Assembly: GCF_902506535.1 (NCBI RefSeq)
Contig: NZ_LR733827.1
Span: 1,632,091 to 1,696,090 of the forward strand
DNA from: Pseudomonas sp. 8Z
Lineage (GTDB): Bacteria; Pseudomonadota; Gammaproteobacteria; Pseudomonadales; Pseudomonadaceae
Reading direction: 5' to 3'
Length of the DNA stretch: 64,000 nucleotides
Shown here: positions 44,008 through 57,704 of the stretch, piece by piece
Numbering within the stretch: the first letter of the stretch is position 1
Layout of the letters: each line of letters begins with the position of its first letter
Position numbers and translations under genes: made by a program
The notes under the pieces: model-generated
What the model was told of the DNA's origin: nothing
Seen by the model: only the letters and a program-made list of their open reading frames with translations
The model's database searches: none

Positions 44008-46155
44008 TTAGCCTTGTTTTTTAACCAGCGCTTCGACGATGTTCGCCGGAGCCTCTGCGTACTTGGAGAATTCCATGGAGTAGCTCGCGCGACCCTGGGA
44101 CATGGAACGAACGTCGGTAGCGTAACCAAACATCTCGCCCAGCGGAACTTCAGCACGGATTACCTTGCCGGAGACCGAGTCTTCCATACCTTGGATCAGA
44201 CCACGACGACGATTCAGGTCACCCATCACGTCACCCATGTAGTCCTCAGGAGTTACCACTTCCACCTTCATGATCGGCTCAAGCACTTTACCGCCGCCCT
44301 TCTGGGCCAGTTGCTTGGTCGCCATGGAGGCGGCGATTTTGAACGCCATCTCGTTGGAGTCGACGTCGTGGTAGGAACCATCGAACACGGTAGCCTTCAG
44401 GCCGATCAGCGGATAGCCGGCAACGACGCCGTTCTTCATCTGCTCTTCGATACCTTTCTGGATCGCCGGGATGTATTCCTTCGGAACCACACCACCTACG
44501 ACTTCATTGGTGAACACCAGACCTTCGGTGATATTGCCCTTGTCGTCCACATCCGGAGTCGAGAAACGAATCCAGCAGTGACCGAACTGACCGCGACCAC
44601 CGGACTGACGAACGAACTTACCCTCGATCTCGACAGCGTCTTTGGTGATGGTTTCACGGTAGGAAACCTGCGGCTTACCGATGTTGGCCTCGACGTTGAA
44701 CTCGCGCTTCATGCGGTCAACGAGGATGTCCAGGTGCAGCTCACCCATACCAGAAATGATGGTCTGACCGGTTTCTTCATCAGTCTTGACGCGGAACGAC
44801 GGATCTTCCTGAGCCAGCTTGCCCAGAGCAATACCCATCTTCTCCTGGTCAGCCTTGGTTTTCGGCTCTACAGCCACCGAAATTACCGGCTCCGGGAAGT
44901 CCATACGCTCAAGGATGATCGGTTTCTCTGGATCGCACAGGGTTTCACCGGTGGTGACATCCTTCATGCCGATCAGAGCCGCGATGTCACCAGCGCGCAC
45001 TTCTTTGATCTCGTCACGCTGGTTGGCGTGCATCTGCACCATACGACCAACGCGCTCTTTCTTGCCTTTCACGGAGTTGATGACCGACTGGCCAGACTCC
45101 AGAACGCCCGAGTAAACACGAACGAAGGTCAGCGTACCAACGAAGGGGTCGGTCGCGATCTTGAACGCCAACGCGGAGAACGGCGCATCGTCATCAGCAT
45201 GACGCTCGTCGTAATCGCTCTCGGCAATCTCTTCTTTCGGCTTGTCAGCCAGATCCGGGTGGATACCCTTGATCGCTGGGATCTCGGTCGGAGCAGGCAG
45301 GAAGTCGATAACGGCGTCGAGAACCAGGGGAACGCCCTTATTCTTGAACGAAGAGCCGCAGACAGCCGGAACAATCTCGCTCGCCAGAGTACGGGCGCGC
45401 AGACCAGCCTTGATGTCTTCGACGGACAGGTCACCTTCTTCAAGGTACTTGTTCATCAGCTCTTCATTGGCCTCGGCAGCAGCCTCAACCATGTTCGAGC
45501 GCCATTCGTTGGCCAGGTCAACCAGCTCCGCCGGAATTTCTTCCTCACGGTAGGTGGTACCTTTATCGTCATCGTTCCAGTAGATGGCCTTCATCTTGAT
45601 CAGGTCGACCTGACCCTCGAAGTTCTCTTCTGCGCCGATAGCGATCTGAATCGGAACCGGAGTGTGACCCAGGCGATTCTTGATCTGACCGACAACGCGC
45701 AGGAAATTGGCACCCTGACGGTCCATCTTGTTGACGTAGACGATACGCGGAACACCGTACTTGTTGGCTTGACGCCATACGGTTTCGGACTGCGGCTCAA
45801 CGCCCGAAGTACCACAGAACACCACAACAGCACCGTCGAGCACACGCAGGGAGCGCTCTACCTCAATGGTGAAGTCAACGTGACCGGGGGTATCGATGAC
45901 GTTTACGCGGTACTTGTCGTACTGACGGCGAGAACCTTCCCAGAAGGTGGTGATCGCAGCAGAAGTAATGGTGATACCACGCTCCTGCTCCTGAACCATC
46001 CAGTCGGTGGTCGCGGCGCCATCATGCACCTCGCCCATCTTGTGGCTCAGGCCTGTGTAGAACAGGATCCGCTCGGTAGTGGTGGTCTTGCCCGCATCAA
46101 CGTGCGCGCAGATACCGATATTACGGTAGCGGTTAATTGCTGTATTACGAGCCAT
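44008..46155 (-). CDS. fusA: Elongation factor G
   Basis: EF-G, 715 residues, drives translocation and ribosome recycling. The G domain has AHVDAGKTTTTERILFYTG, DTPGHVDFTIEVERSLRVLD and NKMDR. Domain II and III blocks include VRVYSGVLESGQSVINSVKG and ISGMGELHLDILVDRMKREF. The tail SMEFSKYAEAPANIVEALVK ends the protein. It is in the str operon between rpsG and tuf1. Confidence 0.98.
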   Translation of the reverse strand: MARNTAINRYRNIGICAHVDAGKTTTTERILFYTGLSHKMGEVHDGAATTDWMVQEQERGITITSAAITTFWEGSRRQYDKYRVNVIDTPGHVDFTIEVERSLRVLDGAVVVFCGTSGVEPQSETVWRQANKYGVPRIVYVNKMDRQGANFLRVVGQIKNRLGHTPVPIQIAIGAEENFEGQVDLIKMKAIYWNDDDKGTTYREEEIPAELVDLANEWRSNMVEAAAEANEELMNKYLEEGDLSVEDIKAGLRARTLASEIVPAVCGSSFKNKGVPLVLDAVIDFLPAPTEIPAIKGIHPDLADKPKEEIAESDYDERHADDDAPFSALAFKIATDPFVGTLTFVRVYSGVLESGQSVINSVKGKKERVGRMVQMHANQRDEIKEVRAGDIAALIGMKDVTTGETLCDPEKPIILERMDFPEPVISVAVEPKTKADQEKMGIALGKLAQEDPSFRVKTDEETGQTIISGMGELHLDILVDRMKREFNVEANIGKPQVSYRETITKDAVEIEGKFVRQSGGRGQFGHCWIRFSTPDVDDKGNITEGLVFTNEVVGGVVPKEYIPAIQKGIEEQMKNGVVAGYPLIGLKATVFDGSYHDVDSNEMAFKIAASMATKQLAQKGGGKVLEPIMKVEVVTPEDYMGDVMGDLNRRRGLIQGMEDSVSGKVIRAEVPLGEMFGYATDVRSMSQGRASYSMEFSKYAEAPANIVEALVKKQG

Positions 46156-46185
46156 AAAGCCCTCGCAAAGTTAGTGGAGCCGGAA

Positions 46186-46656
46186 TTAGAAGCGGTAGTG
46201 CGAGAACGCCTTGTTGGCCTCAGCCATACGGTGCACATCTTCACGCTTCTTGACAGCAGCGCCTTTGCCTTCAGCAGCATCCAGCAGCTCACCAGCCAGA
46301 CGCAGAGCCATGGACTTCTCACCACGCTTGCGCGCGAAGTCCACCAGCCAGCGCATAGCCAGGGCGTTACGACGGGACGGACGAACCTCGACCGGAACCT
46401 GGTAGGTAGCACCGCCAACACGGCGGGACTTGACTTCGACCAGCGGAGCGATGGCGTCGAGAGCTTTCTCGAAGATTTCCAGGGGATCGCTGTTCTTGCG
46501 TGCCTTGACAGTGTCCAGAGCACCGTAAACGATGCGCTCGGCCACAGCCTTTTTGCCGCTTTCCATCACGTGGTTCATGAATTTAGCGAGGATCAGGCTT
46601 CCGTATTTCGGATCGTCCAGAATCTCACGCTTTGCTGCTACACGACGTCTTGGCAT
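46186..46656 (-). CDS. rpsG: 30S ribosomal protein S7
   Basis: S7, 156 residues, nucleates the 16S 3' domain and contacts E-site tRNA. MPRRRVAAKREILDDPKYGS and VGGATYQVPVEVRPSRRNAL (RNA-binding) are visible. In E. coli it represses the str operon. It follows rpsL with a gap of 103 bases. Confidence 0.97.
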   Translation of the reverse strand: MPRRRVAAKREILDDPKYGSLILAKFMNHVMESGKKAVAERIVYGALDTVKARKNSDPLEIFEKALDAIAPLVEVKSRRVGGATYQVPVEVRPSRRNALAMRWLVDFARKRGEKSMALRLAGELLDAAEGKGAAVKKREDVHRMAEANKAFSHYRF

Positions 46657-46759
46657 TGATAAGCCCTCAAACGGTCTTCAGGTTAGCTCGGGACTCACAG
46701 CCTTGACCGGCCCGACCTTACTCTTATCGACTCAACTAGATAAAAAGGATCAAGCGACC

Positions 46760-47131
46760 TTATTTCGGACGCTTGGTACCGTACTTGGAACGACCCTGCT
46801 TACGGTCTTTGACGCCGGAGGTATCCAGCGAACCACGCACGGTGTGGTAGCGCACACCCGGAAGGTCTTTTACACGACCGCCACGGATCAGCACGACGCT
46901 GTGCTCTTGCAGGTTGTGGCCTTCACCACCGATATACGAAGACACTTCGTAACCGTTGGTCAGACGCACACGGCACACTTTACGCAGTGCCGAGTTAGGT
47001 TTTTTCGGCGTGGTGGTGTACACGCGGGTGCACACGCCACGGCGCTGCGGGCAGTTCTGCAGCGCAGGTACGTCGGACTTGTCGACGATACGCTTGCGCG
47101 GCTGACGTACCAGCTGGTTGATAGTTGCCAT
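46760..47131 (-). CDS. rpsL: 30S ribosomal protein S12
   Basis: S12, 123 residues, in the decoding centre. The two loops that carry streptomycin-resistance changes are wild-type: Lys43 in TTPKKPNSALRK and Lys88 in RVKDLPGVRYHTVRG. It is the first gene of the str operon, with its own promoter just after the rpoC terminator. Confidence 0.97.
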   Translation of the reverse strand: MATINQLVRQPRKRIVDKSDVPALQNCPQRRGVCTRVYTTTPKKPNSALRKVCRVRLTNGYEVSSYIGGEGHNLQEHSVVLIRGGRVKDLPGVRYHTVRGSLDTSGVKDRKQGRSKYGTKRPK

Positions 47132-47182
47132 CTACTAGCTCCACTGTTGTCTTTCGACGCTATTTACAACACAAATAAAGAT

Positions 47183-47203
47183 GGCAGAGCCGATTGCCCT
47201 GCC
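47183..47203 (-). other. Hairpin in the rpsL leader
   Basis: GGCAGAGC and GCCCTGCC pair with one mismatch around CGATT, between the promoter and the rpsL start. It may be a translation-control element of the str operon leader; its role is not shown by sequence alone. Confidence 0.35.
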
Positions 47204-47220
47204 AAATTTAAGGGTGCATG

Positions 47221-47249
47221 AGTCTAAAGAGCCCCACGCGCCCAGTCAA
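47221..47249 (-). promoter_or_regulatory. str operon promoter (rpsL)
   Basis: On the reverse strand TTGACT (47244-47249), a 17-base spacer and TAGACT (47221-47226). It is placed directly after the rpoC terminator (47254-47281) and about 90 bases before the rpsL ATG. Confidence 0.85.
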
Positions 47250-47253
47250 GACA

Positions 47254-47281
47254 AAGCCCCGACGCTCACGCGACGGGGCTT
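47254..47281 (-). terminator. Terminator after rpoC
   Basis: AAGCCCCG and CGGGGCTT form the outer 8-bp stem, and CGC/GCG extends it past an A-A mismatch. It begins four bases after the rpoC stop and is followed on the reverse strand by TTGTCTTG. Confidence 0.85.
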
Positions 47282-47285
47282 CGGC

Positions 47286-51485
<4,200 letters not shown>

Positions 51486-51546
51486 GGCCTTTCCTCCTGG
51501 CGGAGCGGAGAGCGGGCTAACCGCCCCGCCCTCCTCACGTCACGTG

Positions 51547-54500
51547 TTATTCGGTTTCCAGATCGATGTCGATGCCGAGCGAACGGATCTCTTTGATCAG
51601 CACGTTGAAGGACTCGGGCATGCCCGGCTCCATACGGTGATCGCCGTCCACGATGTTCTTGTACATCTTGGTACGACCGTTCACGTCGTCCGACTTCACG
51701 GTCAGCATTTCTTGCAGGGTATAGGCGGCACCGTAGGCTTCCAGCGCCCAGACCTCCATCTCCCCGAAACGCTGACCACCGAACTGTGCCTTACCACCCA
51801 GCGGCTGCTGAGTAACCAGGCTGTAGGAACCCGTGGAACGCGCGTGCATCTTGTCGTCCACCAGGTGGTTCAGTTTCAGCATGTACATGTAGCCAACGGT
51901 AGTCGGACGCTCGAACTGATTGCCGGTACGGCCGTCGAACAGGCGCATCTGACCACTTTCTGGCAAGTCAGCCAGCTTCAGCATGGCCTTGATCTCGGTT
52001 TCCTTGGCACCGTCGAACACGGCGGTAGCCATCGGTACGCCGCCTTTCAGGTTCTTCGCCAGCTCGAGAATCTCGTTGTCGGAGAACGAATCGAGGTTTT
52101 CCTGACGACCACCGATCTCGTTATAGATCTCGGCAAGGAACTTGCGTAGTTCAGCGATCTTGCGCTGCTCTTCGAGCATGCGGTTGATCTTCTCACCCAA
52201 GCCCTTGGCCGCGAGGCCCAGGTGGGTTTCGAGGATCTGACCGACGTTCATACGCGACGGTACGCCCAGCGGGTTGAGGACGATATCGACCGGGGTGCCA
52301 TTGGCATCGTGCGGCATGTCTTCAACCGGCATGATCACCGAGACCACACCCTTGTTACCGTGACGACCGGCCATCTTGTCACCCGGCTGGATGCGACGGC
52401 GGATAGCCAGGTAAACCTTGACGATCTTCAGTACGCCCGGAGCCAGGTCATCGCCCTGCTGCAGCTTGCGCTTCTTGTCTTCGAACTTGTCGTCGAGCAT
52501 CTGACGGCGATCAGAGATGTAGGCCTGAGCCTTCTCCAATTGCTCGTTCAGCGCGTCCTCGGACATACGCAGCTTGAACCACTGACCACGCTCGAGCTCG
52601 TTGAGAATCTCGTTGGTGATTACGGTGCCTTTCTTCAGGCCAGCACCACCTTCTGCAGTGGCACCAACCAGCGCGGAACGCAGACGCTCGAAGGTGGCGC
52701 CTTCGACGATGCGGAACTCTTCGTTCAGATCCTTGCGGATCTCGTCCAACTGCTGCTTCTCGATAGCCAGGGCACGGCTGTCACGCTCAACGCCGTCACG
52801 GGTGAAGACCTGTACGTCGATGACGGTGCCTTTGGTGCCGGTCGGCACGCGCAGGGAGGTGTCCTTAACGTCGGACGCCTTCTCACCGAAGATCGCACGC
52901 AGCAGTTTCTCTTCCGGAGTCAGTTGAGTCTCGCCTTTCGGAGTGACCTTACCAACCAGGATATCGCCCGGACCGACTTCGGCACCGACGTAAACGATAC
53001 CCGCTTCGTCCAGCTTGTTCAGAGCAGCCTCACCCACGTTCGGGATGTCAGAGGAAATTTCCTCTGGGCCGAGCTTGGTGTCACGCGCCACACAGGTCAG
53101 TTCCTGAATGTGAATGGTGGTGAAGCGATCTTCCTGAACCACGCGTTCAGACAGGCAGATGGAGTCTTCGAAGTTGAAGCCGTTCCACGGCATGAACGCC
53201 ACACGCATGTTCTGACCCAGAGCCAGCTCACCCATGTCGGTGGACGGACCGTCAGCCATGATGTCGCCACGCGAAACCTGATCACCCTTGCTCACCAGCG
53301 GACGCTGGTTGATGCAGGTATTCTGGTTGGAGCGGGTGTACTTGGTCAGGTTGTAGATGTCGACCCCGGCTTCGCCAGTTTCGACTTCGTCGTCATTGAC
53401 ACGAACCACGATGCGGCTGGCGTCGACGGAGTCGATCACACCACCACGACGAGCCACAACGCAGACGCCGGAGTCACGGGCGACGTTGCGCTCCATGCCG
53501 GTACCTACCAGCGGCTTGTCGGCGCGCAGAGTCGGTACAGCCTGACGCTGCATGTTCGACCCCATCAGTGCACGGTTGGCGTCATCGTGCTCCAGGAACG
53601 GAATCAGCGAGGCAGCAACGGAGACTACCTGCTTCGGCGATACGTCCATGAGGGTGACGTCTTCCGGCGCCTTCACGGTGAATTCGTTCAGGTGACGTAC
53701 AGCAACCAGCTCGTCGATCAGTTGGCCTTTATCGTTCAGAGTCGCAGACGCCTGAGCGATCACATGGTCAGCTTCTTCGATGGCGGACAGGAACACGATC
53801 TCGTCTGTAACCTGACCTTCCTTGACCACGCGGTACGGGCTTTCCAGGAAGCCGTACTGGTTGGTGCGGGCATAGGCCGCCAGCGAGTTGATCAGACCGA
53901 TGTTCGGACCTTCTGGCGTTTCGATCGGGCACACGCGGCCGTAGTGGGTCGGGTGTACGTCGCGGACTTCGAAGCCTGCGCGCTCACGGGTCAGACCGCC
54001 CGGGCCGAGTGCGGAAACGCGGCGCTTGTGAGTGATCTCGGAGAGCGGGTTGTTCTGGTCCATGAACTGCGAGAGCTGGCTGGAACCGAAGAACTCCTTC
54101 ACCGCTGCCGCTACCGGCTTGGCGTTGATCAGGTCCTGCGGCATCAGGCCTTCGCTTTCGGCCATCGACAGACGCTCTTTGACCGCGCGCTCGACGCGCA
54201 CCAGGCCCACACGGAACTGGTTCTCGGCCATCTCGCCGACACAACGTACGCGGCGGTTACCCAGGTGGTCGATGTCATCGACGATACCTTTGCCGTTACG
54301 GATGTCGACCAGGGTTTTGAGCACCTCAACGATGTCTTCGCGCGACAAAACGCCCGCACCTTCGATCTCGGTACGACCGATGCGACGGTTGAACTTCATG
54401 CGACCAACGGCGGACAGATCGTAACGCTCGGCGCTGAAGAACAGGTTGTTGAACAGTGTCTCGGCAGCATCCTTGGTTGGCGGCTCGCCAGGACGCATCA

Positions 54501-55620
54501 TGCGATAGATCTCGACCAGCGCTTCCAACTGATTCGTAGTGCTGTCGATCTTCAGCGTGTCGCTGATGAACGGGCCGCAATCAATGTCGTTGGTGTACAG
54601 AGTCTCGAAGCGGACAACCTGTGCCTTGGCCATTTTGACCAGCAGGTCAGCGGTCAGTTCGGTGTTGCACTCCGCGATGATCTCGCCAGTGGCAGGGTGA
54701 ACCACAGCCTTGGCAGTAGTACGACCAATAACGTACTCGAGCGGAACGTCCAGCTCTTTAATGCCAGCCTTGTCCAACTGATTGATGTGGCGAGCAGTGA
54801 TACGACGACCTTGCTCGACGATCACCTTACCGCTGGCATCCTTGATGTCCTGCACGGCAACTTCACCACGCAGGCGCTGCGGCACCAGCTCCAGGCTCAA
54901 GCCGTCGCTCTTAACGTGGAAAATATTGGTGTCGTAGAAAGCATCCAGCACTTCCTCAGTGCTGTAGCCCAGCGCACGCAGCAGAACGGACGCCGGCAGT
55001 TTGCGGCGACGGTCGATACGCACGAATACCGCATCCTTCGGATCGAACTCGAAGTCCAACCAGGAACCACGGTAAGGAATGATACGCGCGGAATACAGCA
55101 GCTTGCCCGAGCTGTGAGTCTTGCCACGGTCGTGGTCGAAGAATACACCCGGCGAACGGTGCAACTGGGACACGATAACGCGCTCGGTACCGTTGATAAC
55201 GAAGGTACCGTTCTCGGTCATGAGCGGGATTTCGCCCATGTACACTTCTTGCTCTTTGATGTCCTTGATCGCTTTGTTCGACGATTCTTTGTCGAAAATG
55301 ATCAAGCGCACTTTCACGCGCAGCGGTACGGCAAAAGTCACGCCGCGCAGGACGCATTCCTTGACGTCGAACGCCGGCTCGCCCAGGCGATAGCCGACGT
55401 ATTCCAAGGCAGCGTTGCCGGAGTAGCTGATGATCGGGAATACAGATTTGAAGGCCGCATGCAGGCCGATGTCACGGAACTGTTCCTTGCTCACCCCTTG
55501 TTGCAGGAATTCGCGGTACGAATCCAACTGGATGGCCAGGAGGTAAGGCACATCCATGACATCCGGCAACTTGCTAAAGTCCTTGCGGATACGTTTTTTC
55601 TCAGTGTATGAGTAAGCCAT
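51547..55620 (-). CDS. rpoB: RNA polymerase beta subunit
   Basis: Beta, 1357 residues. The rifampicin-binding cluster (FFGSSQLSQFMDQNNPLSEI, THKRRVSALGPGGLTRERAG) looks wild-type. The switch and clamp region near the C-terminus (GGKAQFGGQRFGEMEVWALE) is present, as is KMAGRHGNKGVVS, which contacts the active site. It is separated from rplL by 221 bases that contain an attenuator-like hairpin. Confidence 0.98.
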   Translation of the reverse strand: MAYSYTEKKRIRKDFSKLPDVMDVPYLLAIQLDSYREFLQQGVSKEQFRDIGLHAAFKSVFPIISYSGNAALEYVGYRLGEPAFDVKECVLRGVTFAVPLRVKVRLIIFDKESSNKAIKDIKEQEVYMGEIPLMTENGTFVINGTERVIVSQLHRSPGVFFDHDRGKTHSSGKLLYSARIIPYRGSWLDFEFDPKDAVFVRIDRRRKLPASVLLRALGYSTEEVLDAFYDTNIFHVKSDGLSLELVPQRLRGEVAVQDIKDASGKVIVEQGRRITARHINQLDKAGIKELDVPLEYVIGRTTAKAVVHPATGEIIAECNTELTADLLVKMAKAQVVRFETLYTNDIDCGPFISDTLKIDSTTNQLEALVEIYRMMRPGEPPTKDAAETLFNNLFFSAERYDLSAVGRMKFNRRIGRTEIEGAGVLSREDIVEVLKTLVDIRNGKGIVDDIDHLGNRRVRCVGEMAENQFRVGLVRVERAVKERLSMAESEGLMPQDLINAKPVAAAVKEFFGSSQLSQFMDQNNPLSEITHKRRVSALGPGGLTRERAGFEVRDVHPTHYGRVCPIETPEGPNIGLINSLAAYARTNQYGFLESPYRVVKEGQVTDEIVFLSAIEEADHVIAQASATLNDKGQLIDELVAVRHLNEFTVKAPEDVTLMDVSPKQVVSVAASLIPFLEHDDANRALMGSNMQRQAVPTLRADKPLVGTGMERNVARDSGVCVVARRGGVIDSVDASRIVVRVNDDEVETGEAGVDIYNLTKYTRSNQNTCINQRPLVSKGDQVSRGDIMADGPSTDMGELALGQNMRVAFMPWNGFNFEDSICLSERVVQEDRFTTIHIQELTCVARDTKLGPEEISSDIPNVGEAALNKLDEAGIVYVGAEVGPGDILVGKVTPKGETQLTPEEKLLRAIFGEKASDVKDTSLRVPTGTKGTVIDVQVFTRDGVERDSRALAIEKQQLDEIRKDLNEEFRIVEGATFERLRSALVGATAEGGAGLKKGTVITNEILNELERGQWFKLRMSEDALNEQLEKAQAYISDRRQMLDDKFEDKKRKLQQGDDLAPGVLKIVKVYLAIRRRIQPGDKMAGRHGNKGVVSVIMPVEDMPHDANGTPVDIVLNPLGVPSRMNVGQILETHLGLAAKGLGEKINRMLEEQRKIAELRKFLAEIYNEIGGRQENLDSFSDNEILELAKNLKGGVPMATAVFDGAKETEIKAMLKLADLPESGQMRLFDGRTGNQFERPTTVGYMYMLKLNHLVDDKMHARSTGSYSLVTQQPLGGKAQFGGQRFGEMEVWALEAYGAAYTLQEMLTVKSDDVNGRTKMYKNIVDGDHRMEPGMPESFNVLIKEIRSLGIDIDLETE

Positions 55621-55771
55621 CAGCGTTCCCCAGCTTGGTCACCTGCTTGTTTGGCCAGCGCCGGCGGCGATGACCAGAAAATCGTGCAAACCCACGGTTT
55701 GCCACCGCCTCTTTGGCGGGATCTTCCCAGTTCAAGGCCCGCTGACGAGCAGCCAACCTAGAACGGAAAAA

Positions 55772-55795
55772 GGCCGGTGGCAAAAGCCACCAGCC
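55772..55795 (-). terminator. Attenuator-like hairpin between rplL and rpoB
   Basis: GGCCGGTGGC and GCCACCAGCC pair with one mismatch around AAAA, and on the reverse strand a TTTTT run follows directly. In E. coli a partial terminator at this place lets only part of the transcripts reach rpoBC. The 221-base gap (55621-55841) has no gene. Confidence 0.8.
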
Positions 55796-55841
55796 ATCAG
55801 CCTTATGCGAGTCGCTCGGGCTGTCGACGCAAGATGCGAAC

Positions 55842-56210
55842 TTACTTGAGTTCGACCTTGGCGCCGGCTTCTTCCAGCTTCTTCTTGGCGTCTTCAGCAG
55901 CTTCTTTGGTCAGACCTTCAGCGATGACCTGAGGAGCGGTGTCAACCTTCTCCTTGGCTTCTTTCAGGCCCAGACCGGTCAGCTCGCGAACGGCTTTAAT
56001 CACGTTCACTTTCTTGTCGCCAGCTTCAGCCAGAACAACGTTGAACTCGGTTTGTTCTTCAACGGCAGCAGCGGCAGCAGCCGGGCCAGCCGCAACAGCA
56101 GCGGCAGCGGTAACACCGAAGGTTTCTTCCATCGCTTTGATCAGCTCAACGATTTCCATAACGGATTTCTGGCCGATAGCTTCGATGATTTGCTCGTTAG
56201 TCAGGGACAT
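55842..56210 (-). CDS. rplL: 50S ribosomal protein L7/L12
   Basis: L7/L12, 122 residues, the multi-copy stalk protein that recruits GTPase factors. The N-terminal dimer domain (MSLTNEQIIEAIGQKSVMEI) is followed by an Ala-rich hinge, AAAAAVAAGPAAAAAAV. The C-terminal domain (FNVVLAEAGDKKVNVIKAVR, LTGLGLKEAKEKVD) binds factors. It is 80 bases after rplJ. Confidence 0.97.
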   Translation of the reverse strand: MSLTNEQIIEAIGQKSVMEIVELIKAMEETFGVTAAAAVAAGPAAAAAAVEEQTEFNVVLAEAGDKKVNVIKAVRELTGLGLKEAKEKVDTAPQVIAEGLTKEAAEDAKKKLEEAGAKVELK

Positions 56211-56290
56211 GACTATCTATTCCTGTATTGGGGTGACGGCCTACACGACCATCAAATTAAACGTTTGATTTCGAAAGCGCTCACGCCACC

Positions 56291-56791
56291 TTAGGCAGCA
56301 GCAGCTTCTTTCTGGTCGCGAATAGCTGCCAGCGTGCGAGCGAGCTTGCTGGTGGCGCCTTGAATAACGCTCATCAGCTGGGCAATGCCCTCATCACGGG
56401 TCGGCAGGCTTGCCAGTACGTCGATCTGGTTGGCTGCGAGGTACTTGCCCTCGAACGCAGCTGCCTTGATCTCGAACTTGTCCTGACCCTTGGCGAACTC
56501 CTTGAACAGACGAGCAGCAGCGCCCGGGTGTTCGTTGGAGAAAGCGATCAGGGTCGGGCCTTTGAACACGTCGTTGAGCACATCGAATTGAGTGCCTTCA
56601 ACGGCGCGCTTGAGCAGGGTGTTACGCACGACTTTCACGTACACACCAGCTTCGCGGGCCTCTTTACGGAGTCCGGTCATAGCGCCGACAGTCACGCCAC
56701 GGGCATCAGCCACGACAGCGGACAGACCGGCTTTGGCAGCCTCGTTGACTTCAGCGACGATGGCCTTCTTGTCTTCGAGTTTAATTGCCAC
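56291..56791 (-). CDS. rplJ: 50S ribosomal protein L10
   Basis: L10, 166 residues, the base of the stalk. MAIKLEDKKAIVAEVNEAAK and KEAREAGVYVKVVRNTLLKR form the rRNA-binding domain. The C-terminal helix LMSVIQGATSKLARTLAAIR binds L7/L12 dimers. The long leader upstream holds an L10-type autoregulatory structure. Confidence 0.97.
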   Translation of the reverse strand: MAIKLEDKKAIVAEVNEAAKAGLSAVVADARGVTVGAMTGLRKEAREAGVYVKVVRNTLLKRAVEGTQFDVLNDVFKGPTLIAFSNEHPGAAARLFKEFAKGQDKFEIKAAAFEGKYLAANQIDVLASLPTRDEGIAQLMSVIQGATSKLARTLAAIRDQKEAAAA

Positions 56792-56814
56792 GGGTTTACT
56801 CCTGGTTTTTACCG

Positions 56815-56975
56815 TTTCGTCAGGCCGGAACCTGACGGCGTTTTGGTGTCTGATTCGGTATGAATCGGGAGCACCATCTGCGTAGGCACATGAAGATTAC
56901 ACCTCACGTTTTAAAGCTTGTGCTACCTACGGTCTTGGATAGCCCCCGCCAGGCAGGGACCCCAATCTTTCAAGG
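56815..56975 (-). ncRNA. L10 leader (ribosomal protein leader upstream of rplJ)
   Basis: The 217-base gap 56792-57008 has no gene. On the reverse strand CGTAGG-TA-GCAC (56920-56931) pairs with GTGCCTACG (56881-56889), leaving a two-base bulge in the style of the kink-turn L10-binding arm. CGTCAGG-N6-CCTGACG makes a further hairpin next to the RBS. This fits the rplJ leader known in other gammaproteobacteria, where L10(L12)4 represses translation. Ends are approximate. Confidence 0.65.
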
Positions 56976-57008
56976 CTGACGATTGCAGAGGCCGCCAGCC
57001 GAACTTCA

Positions 57009-57704
57009 TTACGCTTCCAGCGAAGCCTGATCGATGATCAGACCAGGACCCATCGTGGTGCTCAGGGTCACGCGCTTGACGTAGATGCCTTTCGAAGTCG
57101 AAGGCTTCAGACGCTTCAGGTCAGACAGCAGGGCTTCCACGTTCTGCTTCAGCGCAGCAGCTTCGAAGCCGACCTTGCCAACGGAAGTGTGGATGATGCC
57201 GTTCTTGTCGGTACGGAAACGTACCTGACCCGCTTTGGCGTTCTTGACTGCAGTGGCGACGTCCGGAGTCACGGTGCCGACTTTCGGGTTCGGCATCAGA
57301 CCGCGCGGGCCCAGTACCTGACCCAACTGACCGACAACACGCATGGCGTCCGGGGAAGCGATAACCACGTCGTAGTTCAGATCGCCAGCCTTCATTTCGG
57401 CAGCCAGATCGTCCATACCGACCTTGTCAGCACCGGCAGCCAAGGCAGCTTCAGCGCCCGGACCCTGGGTGAACACAGCAACGCGTACAGTTTTGCCAGT
57501 GCCGTTCGGCAGAACGGTGGCACCACGTACAACCTGGTCGGATTTACGCGGATCGACACCCAGGTTCACAGCGATATCGAAAGACTCGGTAAACTTGACA
57601 GCCGAAAGCTCGGCCAACAGCTTGGCGGCATCATCAAAGGAATAAGCCTTGCCAGCTTCAACCTTGGCAGCGATGGCCTTTTGGCGCTTGGTCAACTTAG
57701 CCAT
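57009..57704 (-). CDS. rplA: 50S ribosomal protein L1
   Basis: L1, 231 residues, forms the L1 stalk at the E site. MAKLTKRQKAIAAKVEAGKA starts it, and PNPKVGTVTPDVATAVKNAK and GKVGFEAAALKQNVEALLSD are standard. The start overlaps the rplK stop by one base (TAATG), coupling L11 and L1 translation. Confidence 0.97.
   Translation of the reverse strand: MAKLTKRQKAIAAKVEAGKAYSFDDAAKLLAELSAVKFTESFDIAVNLGVDPRKSDQVVRGATVLPNGTGKTVRVAVFTQGPGAEAALAAGADKVGMDDLAAEMKAGDLNYDVVIASPDAMRVVGQLGQVLGPRGLMPNPKVGTVTPDVATAVKNAKAGQVRFRTDKNGIIHTSVGKVGFEAAALKQNVEALLSDLKRLKPSTSKGIYVKRVTLSTTMGPGLIIDQASLEA

Noticed and set aside
44014..46659. 881-codon forward-strand open frame opposite fusA and rpsG
   Set aside because: It mirrors real genes with full motifs on the reverse strand. 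Biased codon use in highly expressed genes removes stop codons on the opposite strand. It has no RBS or family match.
52222..55611. 1129-codon forward-strand open frame opposite rpoB
   Set aside because: It is a shadow of rpoB; the protein text looks like reversed ribosomal-type codons and has no domain.
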